Assembly (NCBI GenBank): GCA_028876395.1
Contig: JAGWRX010000075.1
Coordinates: forward strand, 1 to 32,868
Source of the DNA: Acidobacteriota bacterium
GTDB taxonomy: Bacteria > Acidobacteriota > Terriglobia > Terriglobales > Acidobacteriaceae
Direction: 5' to 3'
DNA: 32,868 bases
Shown here: positions 23,951 to 32,868 of the stretch, one piece after another
Layout: each line of letters begins with the position of its first letter
How positions within the stretch are numbered: the first letter of the stretch is position 1
Notes under the pieces: model-generated
What the model was told of the DNA's origin: nothing
Databases searched by the model: none
What the model saw: the letters and a program-made list of their open reading frames with translations, nothing else
Translations under genes and position numbers: made by a program

Positions 23951-24364
23951 ATGGAACCGGAAGGCAAATCAGAGACTCCTGCGGTACGCGGCAGGCGGAC
24001 CAGGGCGCATCCGCGCTTTGCCATCGGCGACGAAGCCTCGCTTCTGCTCGTCAACCAGGGGGCGGCCCTTCCCTGTCGCATTCTCGACCTCAGCCAGGGC
24101 GGCTGCCGGATTCATACCCAGGATCGCTTCGTTGCGGGCATGATGGTCCGCGTCGAGGTAATCCTCAAGCTGTTCGGGATGCCCTTCCGCCTCTCGGGCG
24201 TGACCCAGTGGACCAACCGCAAGCACCTCGTGGGCGTGCGCTTCATTGACCTGAGCGACCGCAAACGCGAGCAGCTCGCGCAGCTGATTGAGGAACTGCG
24301 CGCGCAGCAGCAACGCCCCGCCGATCCGGCGGCAGCTGAAACAAATCAGGATCTGCCCGGCTAG
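23951..24364 (+). CDS. PilZ-domain protein (probable c-di-GMP receptor)
   Basis: Encodes 137 residues; GGGGAGGG directly precedes the ATG. The c-di-GMP binding marks are both present: R18-A-H-P-R22 (RxxxR) and D46-L-S48-Q-G-G51 (D/NxSxxG). A single PilZ domain spans about 15-115, with a Gln/Ala-rich tail. It probably controls motility, polysaccharide or another c-di-GMP process by interacting with a partner. Convergent with the DUF971 gene, which ends 4 bases inside this gene's last codons. Confidence 0.9.
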   Translation: MEPEGKSETPAVRGRRTRAHPRFAIGDEASLLLVNQGAALPCRILDLSQGGCRIHTQDRFVAGMMVRVEVILKLFGMPFRLSGVTQWTNRKHLVGVRFIDLSDRKREQLAQLIEELRAQQQRPADPAAAETNQDLPG

Positions 24365-24816
24365 TTGGGCGCGCCTTCGGTTTCCGATGCGGCAAAGGTG
24401 CACTCCGGGCACTGGCAGTTGCGGCGCAGGTATTCCCACGAGTAGATGCCGGCCGAGTGGCCATCGAGCCAGTTGAACTGCAGGGCGTAGCGGCCCACGG
24501 CCTGCGCGCTGGCGGGCTTGGCCGCCGGCTTGTACATCGGCAGCAGCTCGGCGGATTTGGGCCGGGCCTGGCCGATCTTGCGGCCTTCCTTCTTGCGCTC
24601 ATCCACGCAGGTGGCGCAGGGACAGGCATCGCGCAGCCAGGCAAAGCTCCAGGCGCTCCGGTGCCCGTCCACCCAGTCAATCTCCAGGCCCTTGCCCTCA
24701 GTGAGCAGAACCCTCACCTTGGCCGGGGTGATGGCGATACGCGGCAGCGGGCGGTTCTCTTCAGACTCGCGCGCCTGCTCTTCCTTCGACACGTAGCGGA
24801 TGCCTTCGTGGCTCAT
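24361..24816 (-). CDS. DUF971 (GBBH-like N-terminal domain) protein
   Basis: Encodes 151 residues. The DUF971 domain, found at the N-terminus of gamma-butyrobetaine hydroxylases, is recognised by GLEIDWVDGHRSAWSFAWLRDACPC and a second half YALQFNWLDGHSAGIYSWEYLR. Zinc-type cysteines C65/C67/C70 and C134/C136/C139 frame the domain. Stand-alone DUF971 proteins also occur near iron-sulfur carrier (Mrp/ApbC) genes in other bacteria; here its operon partners are transporters. Its ATG overlaps the SemiSWEET stop (ATGA). The 3' end overlaps the PilZ gene by 4 bases in opposite orientation. Confidence 0.85.
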   Translation of the reverse strand: MSHEGIRYVSKEEQARESEENRPLPRIAITPAKVRVLLTEGKGLEIDWVDGHRSAWSFAWLRDACPCATCVDERKKEGRKIGQARPKSAELLPMYKPAAKPASAQAVGRYALQFNWLDGHSAGIYSWEYLRRNCQCPECTFAASETEGAPN

Positions 24817-25142
24817 GGCTTTATTTTATCGGAGGACCACTCACTGCCGCCCGGCCTGTTGCGGCGGTCGTACCGCAGCTTGAGCACCAGGATCGCGAGA
24901 GACAAGGCCAGCGTGACGGCGTTGGCCACGGTCACCGGGCCGGAGCCGATGCCCACGCCGTAGATCAGCCAGCAGGCCAGTCCGAAGCTGAAAAGCAGAA
25001 ACATGGTGAGCGAGATGTCGCTGGCGCTCTTGCGACGCCACACCCGCACAAGCTGAGGCACAAAGGATGCGGTGGTGCTGAAGGCGGCCGTGGAGCCGAT
25101 CCACTCCAAAGCCCAGCGCGGAAACAGGTCAGGCGGCGTCAT
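24813..25142 (-). CDS. SemiSWEET-type PQ-loop membrane protein
   Basis: Encodes 109 residues from ATG 25142, 5 bases below the stop of the TauE-like gene; an upstream ATG at 25262 would lie within that gene. Three membrane helices are visible, with the PQ-loop signature FVPQLVRVWRRKSASDISL in and after the first, then LTMFLLFSFGLACWLIYGVG and VTVANAVTLALSLAILVLKL. SemiSWEETs form homodimeric sugar transporters, but substrate cannot be told. Part of a minus-strand operon TauE-like, SemiSWEET, DUF971 with overlapping or near-touching ends. Confidence 0.85.
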   Translation of the reverse strand: MTPPDLFPRWALEWIGSTAAFSTTASFVPQLVRVWRRKSASDISLTMFLLFSFGLACWLIYGVGIGSGPVTVANAVTLALSLAILVLKLRYDRRNRPGGSEWSSDKIKP

Positions 25143-25146
25143 ACGT

Positions 25147-25959
25147 TCAGGGATTTCTCCAGAAGAACCAGGCGGCCATGAAGAGGCCAAGGAAAACGAC
25201 AGAACCGCGCAGCACCGGTTGCGGCACCTTGCGAGCCATGCTGGCGGAAGTGTAGCCGCCAATGGCCGAGCTGACCATGGCCAGCAGACAGTAGCGCCAC
25301 ACCACCTGGCCGTTCACCACAAAGATGGCAAAAGCGATGCCGTTGGCCATGGTGGTTGAGACCACTTTGAGCGCATTGATCTCGTGGATGTCCTGGTACC
25401 CGAAGAGCGAAAGCAGCGTGATGATCAGGAATCCCGCGCCGGCGCCAAAGTACCCGATGTAGAAGCAGACCACGACGGTGGCCACAAAAACCGGCAGGCG
25501 GCGCTGCGCATGCGCGCCGCCCGCGGCGTCTGCGCGGCGGGCCGCGTTCCGGCGCTCAAGCCAGCGGGAGACCGGTCCGCTCACGGCAAAGATGATGGCT
25601 GCGACAAGCAGCAGCCACGGTACCAGATGCAGGAAGGTCAACTGCGGCGTGATGAGCAGAACGATAGCGCCGGCCGTGCCGCCCAGCAGCCCGGCCAGCC
25701 CCAGCGGCAGGGCCACCCGCAGGTTTTTGCGAATGTCATGACGATAGGCGGCAATGGATGTGAGCTGGCCCGGCCACAGCGCCACGGTATTGGTGGCGTT
25801 GGCCTGGATGGGCAGCATCTTCATGCTCAGCATGGCGGGAAACAGGAGAAAGGAGCCGCCGCCTGCCACGGCATTGAGCACCCCGGCAATAAAGGCAGCC
25901 GCCGTGAGCCAGAGCCAGTGCCAGTCCATGTAAGCAGGAAGGCTGAAGAGATGCATCAT
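25147..25959 (-). CDS. TauE/SafE-family membrane transporter
   Basis: Encodes 270 residues from ATG 25959 (another ATG follows at 25956); an ATG at 26016 would add a non-hydrophobic leader. About seven or eight membrane helices, with the typical AFIAGVLNAVAGGGSFLLFPAML and NATNTVALWPGQ motifs in the first half and YFGAGAGFLIITLLSLFG / NALKVVSTTMANG in the second, the duplicated TauE/SafE pattern. Family members export sulfite, sulfoacetate or other small organic or sulfur anions. The substrate is not known here; the nearby sulfur genes make a sulfur anion attractive but unproven. First gene of a three-gene operon. Confidence 0.9.
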   Translation of the reverse strand: MMHLFSLPAYMDWHWLWLTAAAFIAGVLNAVAGGGSFLLFPAMLSMKMLPIQANATNTVALWPGQLTSIAAYRHDIRKNLRVALPLGLAGLLGGTAGAIVLLITPQLTFLHLVPWLLLVAAIIFAVSGPVSRWLERRNAARRADAAGGAHAQRRLPVFVATVVVCFYIGYFGAGAGFLIITLLSLFGYQDIHEINALKVVSTTMANGIAFAIFVVNGQVVWRYCLLAMVSSAIGGYTSASMARKVPQPVLRGSVVFLGLFMAAWFFWRNP

Positions 25960-26081
25960 CTGACGGATATTGTAGAGTGCAGGGCCTGAACCTATCTTGA
26001 AAGCGCCTGCGGGCAACGGCGGGATGAACGTACCCCCGAAAATGCCCTTTCGCGCCAGAGCTTTCGGAGTATGCTCTTGTC

Positions 26082-28163
26082 ATGCTTTCGCTTCCCCGTC
26101 GTTCCATGCTCGCCGTGGGGTTGATGTTGATTGCCTTGTTCGCAGCCCCGCCCCGGTCTGCCGCACAGTCCAGCGCCCCGGTGCTTGAAGTCGATGGTCT
26201 CGGCAAAGGCTCCGCTCCGCTCGAAGGGCCGTGGCAGTTTCATCTGGGCGATAATCCCGCATGGGCGCTGCCGCAAGCCGGCGACGACCAGAACAGCGTC
26301 GGCTGGGAGCAGATCAGCCCGGACAAGACCTGGGGCGCGCAGGGCCATCCGGCCTACACCGGCTTCGCCTGGTATCGGAAGCACATCCGGCTCTCCCCTG
26401 CGCCCGGCGCATCGCCCGACGTTGCCCTGCTGATTCGCCATATCGACGACGCATACGAAATCTACTGGAATGGCCAGCTCATCGGCCGCCATGGCACGAT
26501 GCCTCCGAACCCCTCATGGCCGTATAGCCCGCCGGCGCAGACCTTCGGCATGGGACCCGCCCGCGAAGGCGTCCTCGCCCTGCGCGTGTGGAAGGGGCCC
26601 TTGACCTCATTCGATTCAGAAAAACTGGGCGGGCTGTATGCAGCGCCCATCGTCGGCAGCCCGGCAGCCATCGCCGGCTTGAAAGCCGAACTCGACTACA
26701 CCTGGCTGCGCAGCCGGCAGTATGACTTCGGCCTGAATTCCCTCTACTTTCTGGTGATGGTGCTCAGCCTGCTGGCGTGGATGCGCAACCGCTCGCAGCG
26801 CGTCGTTCTCTGGATGGCCGTCTTCAGCGGCGCGCCCGTGCTGATTACCCTGCTCGTCGGGCTCCGGATTCCCTTTTCCTTCAACTTCGCCCTCGGCTGG
26901 CTGCAGCCGGTTTTAGCTCTGGCAGACATCAGCCTCTGGTTCGTTCTCCTCTATCTCCTCAAACTGGACGAATCTTCCACCTTCGCGCATCTCACACGCC
27001 TGCTGGCCATCAGCAGCATCTGCGCTACATCCCTGGACGGCCTGCTGACCATGCTGGACTGGAGCAATCCGCTCATCGCACCCTGGGTGCAGGCGACAGA
27101 CGGCGTCCTGACAGTCGTGTTTACCCTCGCCGAGGCGTATCCGCTGGTGCTGGTAGCCGCCGCGCTCCGCAAACGCCTGGACGCCACACGCTGGATGGTT
27201 GCAATAGCCGCCCTTCTCGACGGCATGATCTCCGTGGTGCGTATCGCCGTGCAGCAGGGCAGCCGCTACACCCACTGGACGCTGGGCGAGAAGATCGGCG
27301 CGCCGCTGTTCACTCTCAATGGCAACACATTCACCGCGAAAACCATCGCCAGCACCCTCCTGCTGCTGGCCATCATCTACGCCGTCTACCGCTACCTGCA
27401 GGACTCAAGCCAGCGCCAGAGCGTGCTGGAGCAGGAATTCAAAAGCGCGCGCGAGCTGCAGCAGGTCCTCATTCCAGAGACCATTCCCGCCATCCCCGGA
27501 TTCGCCCTCAGCAGCGCCTACCGCCCCGCGCAGGAGGTGGGCGGCGACTTCTTCCAGATCATGCCGCTCGAAGGCGACCACGCCGGCTCCACGCTCATCA
27601 TCCTGGGTGACGTGAGCGGCAAAGGCCTGAGAGCCGCCATGACCGTGTCGCTCATCGTGGGAGCGGTGCGCACACTGGCGCGCTTCGCGCCCAACCCCGC
27701 AGAAATGCTGAGTGAGCTCAACCGTCGACTCTTCGGCCGCCTGCAGGGAGGCTTCGCAACCTGCCTCGTGCTGCGGCTGGACCCCGGCGGCCATTGCGTC
27801 ATCGCCAGCGCCGGCCACCCGGCGCCCTTCCTCAACAAACACGAGCTTGGCCTGCCGGGAGCGCTGCCGCTCGGCGTCGTGGCCGCCGCCCACTACGAAG
27901 AGACCTCGATGCGCCTCCACGAGGGCGACCACTTTGCCTGCTACACAGACGGCCTGCTCGAAGCCCGCAGCGCCAGCGGGGAGATCTTCAGCTTCGAGCG
28001 GCTCGGCGCGCTCTTCTCCTCCCGCCCGGACGCCACCAAGGCCATGGAAGCCGCCGTGGACTTCGGCCAGGATGACGACATCACCGTCCTCACCTTCACC
28101 CGGCTGGGCACCGGCGAACAGTCCACAACAACCATTTCCGTGCCGAAGTTCGCTCAAGCCTGA
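26082..28163 (+). CDS. Membrane SpoIIE-type PP2C phosphatase with periplasmic sensor (1)
   Basis: Encodes 693 residues. Signal peptide (about 1-28), then a periplasmic beta-sandwich domain (LEGPWQFHLGDNP, YTGFAWYRKHIRL, DDAYEIYWNGQLIGRHG) resembling the sugar-binding jelly roll of beta-galactosidases; seven membrane helices (about 210-445); a short coiled coil (QRQSVLEQEFKSARELQQVLIP); and a SpoIIE/PP2C domain with EVGGDFF, GDVSGKGLRAAM, ASAGHPAPF and DDDITVL, holding the expected metal-binding aspartates. It probably couples a periplasmic ligand to dephosphorylation of an anti-sigma antagonist; no antagonist or kinase gene is adjacent. It is followed 100 bases on by a paralogue with the same architecture. 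Confidence 0.88.
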   Translation: MLSLPRRSMLAVGLMLIALFAAPPRSAAQSSAPVLEVDGLGKGSAPLEGPWQFHLGDNPAWALPQAGDDQNSVGWEQISPDKTWGAQGHPAYTGFAWYRKHIRLSPAPGASPDVALLIRHIDDAYEIYWNGQLIGRHGTMPPNPSWPYSPPAQTFGMGPAREGVLALRVWKGPLTSFDSEKLGGLYAAPIVGSPAAIAGLKAELDYTWLRSRQYDFGLNSLYFLVMVLSLLAWMRNRSQRVVLWMAVFSGAPVLITLLVGLRIPFSFNFALGWLQPVLALADISLWFVLLYLLKLDESSTFAHLTRLLAISSICATSLDGLLTMLDWSNPLIAPWVQATDGVLTVVFTLAEAYPLVLVAAALRKRLDATRWMVAIAALLDGMISVVRIAVQQGSRYTHWTLGEKIGAPLFTLNGNTFTAKTIASTLLLLAIIYAVYRYLQDSSQRQSVLEQEFKSARELQQVLIPETIPAIPGFALSSAYRPAQEVGGDFFQIMPLEGDHAGSTLIILGDVSGKGLRAAMTVSLIVGAVRTLARFAPNPAEMLSELNRRLFGRLQGGFATCLVLRLDPGGHCVIASAGHPAPFLNKHELGLPGALPLGVVAAAHYEETSMRLHEGDHFACYTDGLLEARSASGEIFSFERLGALFSSRPDATKAMEAAVDFGQDDDITVLTFTRLGTGEQSTTTISVPKFAQA

Positions 28164-28275
28164 GCCGCGTCCGGACTGGCGGAAAGACAAAGCGCCGCAG
28201 CCCTCAACCCACCGGCTCGCGCCAGCTCTGAGAATTCGCTATTGCGGAAACAGGCAGCAGAGTATGCTTTTTCCC

Positions 28276-30243
28276 ATGCTTCCCCTGCGCCCGCCTCGCG
28301 TGGCGGAACTCCACGCTGCATTTCTGGCTCTCCTGCTCGCGCTGCCCGGCGCGCTCGCCGCGCAATCCATCATCGCAATCACGCCGCAACAATGCGTGTG
28401 GCGGTTCGGCGACAACCCTGCCTGGGCCGCTCCGACACTCGACGAGAGCGGCTGGCAACCCTCCGCGCAATGGAAGCTGCCACTCGAAGAGCCGCACCTG
28501 TGGGCGCGCTGCCATGGGGATTTGAGCTCACTGCGCGGCACGGCGCATCCGGCAGTGCAAATCAGCCTTGCTGGCGCTTATCAGCTTTTCGTGAACGGAG
28601 TGCCCGTCGGCGGTGCCGGCAATATGCGCACCGGTTTTTTCAGGATGGACACAATCCGGCAGTATCCGCTGCCGGCCGCCGCGCTTGAAACTCAGCCGGG
28701 CAGCATAGCATTGCGGATCACCTCCCCTCAGGCGATTTGGAATACCAACCCTCTGGAGATTCATGCCGGGGATTCGGAGGCGCTTACGGGGCAGCGTGCC
28801 GGCTTTGTCCTCGCCCAGAGCGAGAGTGTCCTGGTGGTTGCGCTTTGGTACCCTCTGATCGGCGTAGTCGGCCTCATGCTGCTGGGACTCTTCTACTACG
28901 ACCGCAGCCGCTGGGAGCTGCTGTACCTGTGCATCATATGCGTAATCAGAGCCACTTATGGAATCTTTGCGTACTGTGCCGCGGCGCTGATGAATTTCCC
29001 GTGGGCCCTCTCCACGGCAATTCAGGGGGTAGCAAGCGCTGTGGATCCGGTCGTGTTTGTCCTGTTCTTCTTTGCAATGGCGCGACGCCGCGTACCCCGA
29101 CTCTTTTGGCTGGCCGCTGCATTCGTCGCTGTGCCCAATGGACTGTACGCACCCGCTCTATTGCTTCCTGCTGATCAATCGCTCTGGCTGCAAGGAAGGA
29201 TTCTGGATCTAAGTGTGAACACCGTTCTGGTTACTGTCGCGTGGCTGGCAATTTCGATATCGCCTTTTCTAGCCTTCTGGCCGTACAGGCAAATCTCACG
29301 CCGTATGCGCGCCATGGCTGCCCTGTGCATGCTGTTTGGGGCGTTCGACTTCGTCTGGTTCGCCGTGGCAATGACCGGTGATCCGCGGCTGGGATTGCCA
29401 AACCTGTTCGCCTACTGGCATCGCGGGCTTCTGGAAACGCTGGCTTTTCTCACAGGTTGCCTGCTGACGGGGTTGCTCGGGTTGCTCTTCCGGGACCAGA
29501 GGCGGGTGACGGAGGAGCGTGCCATGCTGGCAGGCGAAATGCAGGCGGCCAGCGAGATTCAGCGCATGCTGGCGCCGGCAAAGATCGACAGCGCGCCTGG
29601 CCTGCATATCGAGGTCGCATTTCACCCCGCGCGCGATGTGGGCGGGGACTTTTATCTCTGCCGCGTGCTCGGGGACGACCGCCAGCGCGTGCTGGTGGGC
29701 GACGTGAGCGGAAAGGGCGCGGCCGCTGCCATGACTGCGGCCCTGCTCAACGGAGCAGCCGGGCGTCGCGACAGCGACTCACCATCGGAACTGCTCCGCC
29801 ACCTGAACCTCGTGATGAAGGACATGCGCCTTGGTGGTTTCGCCACCTGCCTTTGCGCGGAACTCTCGGCAGACGGCACCCTGACCGTCGCCAACGCCGG
29901 CCACCTGGCCCCCTATCGCAACGGGGACGAAATCACCCTCCATAACGGATTGCCGCTCGGCATCTCGTCGGAAGCCGAATACACCGAATCCACCTGCCAG
30001 CTCGCCCCCGGCGATTCGCTCACCTTCGTCTCAGACGGTGTTGTCGAAGCGCGCAACGCGGCCGGCGAGCTCTTCGGATTCGACCGCACCGCCGCCATTG
30101 CCACCGAGCCACCCGGCGCGATTGCCAGCGCGGCTCAGCGCTTCGGCCAGGAGGACGACATCACCGTGCTGACCCTGACCCGGCTGGCCGCGGGCAGAGA
30201 GTCACCGGCACCCCTCGCCATCCCGGCAGCCGAGCCTGCCTGA
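28276..30243 (+). CDS. Membrane SpoIIE-type PP2C phosphatase with periplasmic sensor (2)
   Basis: Encodes 655 residues from ATG 28276, in frame with ATG 28264, which would add four residues. I prefer 28276 because the two tandem genes share GAGTATGCT then ATGCTT around this ATG. Order as in the first: signal peptide, shorter periplasmic beta domain (VWRFGDNPAWAAP, SLAGAYQLFVNGVPVGGAG), seven membrane helices, coiled coil (REAAGEM-type stretch EERAMLAGEMQAASEIQRMLAP), and a PP2C domain with DVGGDFY, GDVSGKGAAAAM, NAGHLAPY and EDDITVL. The ligand domain differs more than the phosphatase domain, suggesting duplication followed by new signal input. Confidence 0.87.
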   Translation: MLPLRPPRVAELHAAFLALLLALPGALAAQSIIAITPQQCVWRFGDNPAWAAPTLDESGWQPSAQWKLPLEEPHLWARCHGDLSSLRGTAHPAVQISLAGAYQLFVNGVPVGGAGNMRTGFFRMDTIRQYPLPAAALETQPGSIALRITSPQAIWNTNPLEIHAGDSEALTGQRAGFVLAQSESVLVVALWYPLIGVVGLMLLGLFYYDRSRWELLYLCIICVIRATYGIFAYCAAALMNFPWALSTAIQGVASAVDPVVFVLFFFAMARRRVPRLFWLAAAFVAVPNGLYAPALLLPADQSLWLQGRILDLSVNTVLVTVAWLAISISPFLAFWPYRQISRRMRAMAALCMLFGAFDFVWFAVAMTGDPRLGLPNLFAYWHRGLLETLAFLTGCLLTGLLGLLFRDQRRVTEERAMLAGEMQAASEIQRMLAPAKIDSAPGLHIEVAFHPARDVGGDFYLCRVLGDDRQRVLVGDVSGKGAAAAMTAALLNGAAGRRDSDSPSELLRHLNLVMKDMRLGGFATCLCAELSADGTLTVANAGHLAPYRNGDEITLHNGLPLGISSEAEYTESTCQLAPGDSLTFVSDGVVEARNAAGELFGFDRTAAIATEPPGAIASAAQRFGQEDDITVLTLTRLAAGRESPAPLAIPAAEPA

Positions 30244-30404
30244 GCGCTTTCCAGCCTGAAAACGAGAATTGGTTGCGGATAAATCATTGTTAAATAAACA
30301 CGTTAGACTTTTTCTAAAACATTAGCGTAATACACTCATATTTTATGAATCATTTGTGCTATAGTTCTATCAGAATGATTGGGGGCTGGGATTCTACCCA
30401 CCCC
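30244..30404 (+). promoter_or_regulatory. AT-rich, repeat-bearing leader of the Hsp20 gene
   Basis: Much richer in A and T than the rest of the window. It contains TTAGA-N5-TCTAA (30303-30317), TATAGT (30360-30365) as a possible -10 box, AATCATT (30348-30354) paired with AATGATT (30374-30380), and a GC hairpin with stem GGGG-c-TGGG / CCCA-CCCC and loop ATTCTA (30382-30404). The ribosome site GGAGG (30423-30427) lies beyond the last hairpin and is not sequestered by it. No CIRCE element fits. Confidence 0.45.
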
Positions 30405-30435
30405 ATCACTCTGACATCATCTGGAGGACAAATTC

Positions 30436-30876
30436 ATGGCAATCACTCGTTGGGATCCATTCCGTGAAGTCGTCGCATTGCAGAATCGCTTCAACACCAT
30501 CTTTCGCGATTTCAAGGAGAGCGAAAGCCCGTTGACCACTGCAAACTTCGTGCCCGCGGTCGATATCTATGAGGATGAGAAGAAGGTCGTCCTCAAGCTC
30601 GAAGTTCCGGGCATTGAAGAGAAGGACCTGGATGTGCGCGTGGAGAACAACACGCTGACCGTGAGGGGCGAGCGCAAGTTCGAGTCCGAGGAAAAGGAAG
30701 AGAACTTCCATCGCATTGAGCGCAGCTACGGCAGCTTCTATCGTGCCTTCACCCTGCCCACGACGGTGGATACCGAGCACGTGGAGGCCAAGTACACGGC
30801 CGGCGTGCTCAAGCTGGAGCTGAAGAAGAAGGTCGAGGCCCAGCCCAAGCAGATCAAGGTCAACGTGGCGGCGTAA
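30436..30876 (+). CDS. Small heat shock protein Hsp20/alpha-crystallin
   Basis: Encodes 146 residues, a normal length. GGAGG lies 8 bases before the ATG. A short N-terminal arm (WDPFREVVALQNRFN) precedes the alpha-crystallin domain (about 38-130: FVPAVDIYEDEKKVVLKLEVPG, LTVRGERKFE, RSYGSFYRAFTLP, AKYTAGVLKLELKKK). It binds unfolding proteins without ATP and hands them to Hsp70/ClpB. It sits just ahead of clpB with a terminator between. Confidence 0.95.
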   Translation: MAITRWDPFREVVALQNRFNTIFRDFKESESPLTTANFVPAVDIYEDEKKVVLKLEVPGIEEKDLDVRVENNTLTVRGERKFESEEKEENFHRIERSYGSFYRAFTLPTTVDTEHVEAKYTAGVLKLELKKKVEAQPKQIKVNVAA

Positions 30877-30934
30877 GGGCTGCCGCTTATCCGCCCTGAA
30901 TGCCCTTGCAGAGGGCGGGGTGAGGTTCTGGATG

Positions 30935-30979
30935 CGCCGGGCTCGGGTGCGAGTTTGTTCGGCCCGGCGATCTTTTTTT
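30935..30979 (+). terminator. Intrinsic terminator of the Hsp20 gene
   Basis: CGCCGGGC (30935-30942) pairs with GCCCGGCG (30962-30969) over a 19-base loop that can itself fold (CTCG/CGAG), followed by ATC and a run of seven T (30973-30979). Confidence 0.85.
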
Positions 30980-31022
30980 GTACCCGGCTGGGGTTGTATT
31001 CAGCCCCGGCAGAATGGAGTCT

Positions 31023-31057
31023 GGATTCCAGCAGCCAGGTTAACCGGGCTGGAATCC
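31023..31057. promoter_or_regulatory. Perfect 10-bp inverted repeat in the clpB leader
   Basis: GGATTCCAGC (31023-31032) pairs with GCTGGAATCC (31048-31057) over a 15-base spacer that itself contains GGTTAACC. It ends 19 bases before the clpB ATG and directly precedes the ribosome site GGGAG (31065-31069). It could be an operator for a dimeric heat-shock repressor or an mRNA hairpin. Confidence 0.55.
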
Positions 31058-31076
31058 GGCCGCTGGGAGTTGAGGA

Positions 31077-32868
<1,792 letters not shown>

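Noticed and set aside
27712-28275. Upstream extension of the second SpoIIE gene into the first
   Set aside because: The frame is open but the translation is Ser/Arg/Pro-rich and overlaps the catalytic domain of the first phosphatase; a signal peptide starts at 28276.
30323-30361. CIRCE-like element before hsp20 (TTAGCG.. and ..GTGCTA)
   Set aside because: Only the TTAGC end agrees with the CIRCE arm; the spacing is about 22 bases and the arms do not match each other fully.
30401-30408. CCCCATCA as a sigma-32 -10 box
   Set aside because: No CTTGAA-type -35 element lies at the right distance upstream.

Overview
The window reads as high-GC chromosomal DNA from an Acidobacteriota member, most likely class Terriglobia. 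This is inferred from gene content: two secreted proteins with the acidobacterial von Willebrand A architecture, a BON/glycine-zipper lipoprotein, an 83-aa and several longer unrecognised proteins, and SpoIIE phosphatases with a periplasmic sensor and seven membrane spans. No rRNA, tRNA, CRISPR array, transposase or phage gene was seen, and both ends cut through genes.

Layout: (1) 1-3440: tail of a CHAT-domain protein, an unrecognised gene coupled to it, a long hairpin, then a secreted six-hairpin-type glycosidase. (2) 3495-8519: lipoprotein and mltG (minus, coupled by a GTGA overlap), ruvX, greA, a CDP-alcohol phosphatidyltransferase, a periplasmic thioredoxin and an unrecognised gene. ruvX ends inside a heptamer repeat that recurs inverted just before greA. 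(3) 8629-13496: tatA with terminator, two divergent acidobacterial VWA proteins, a BON lipoprotein and a small charged protein. (4) 13689-16995: two palindromes and a sulfur-handling operon encoding an ArsR-type regulator, an SQR-like flavoprotein, DUF1641, a single-cysteine DsrC/TusE-like protein and a DsrE-like protein. (5) 17173-20265: PhzF-like isomerase, stand-alone receiver protein, membrane PIN/TRAM protein. (6) 20363-25959: MoeZ-type adenylyltransferase/rhodanese, a secreted two-repeat protein, a JAMM peptidase, an unrecognised gene, a PilZ protein, and a tight minus-strand operon TauE-SemiSWEET-DUF971. (7) 26082-30243: two tandem paralogous membrane SpoIIE phosphatases. (8) 30436-end: Hsp20 and the first two thirds of ClpB, each with structured leader DNA.

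The most interesting parts are the five-gene sulfur operon, whose flavoprotein has exactly two cysteines at the SQR-like positions and whose DsrC homologue keeps only the penultimate cysteine; the CHAT-coupled unknown protein; and the tandem sensor-phosphatase pair. Sulfur chemistry recurs through the middle of the window (SQR/DsrC/DsrE, MoeZ, JAMM peptidase, TauE/SafE), but a functional link among these separate loci is only inference.
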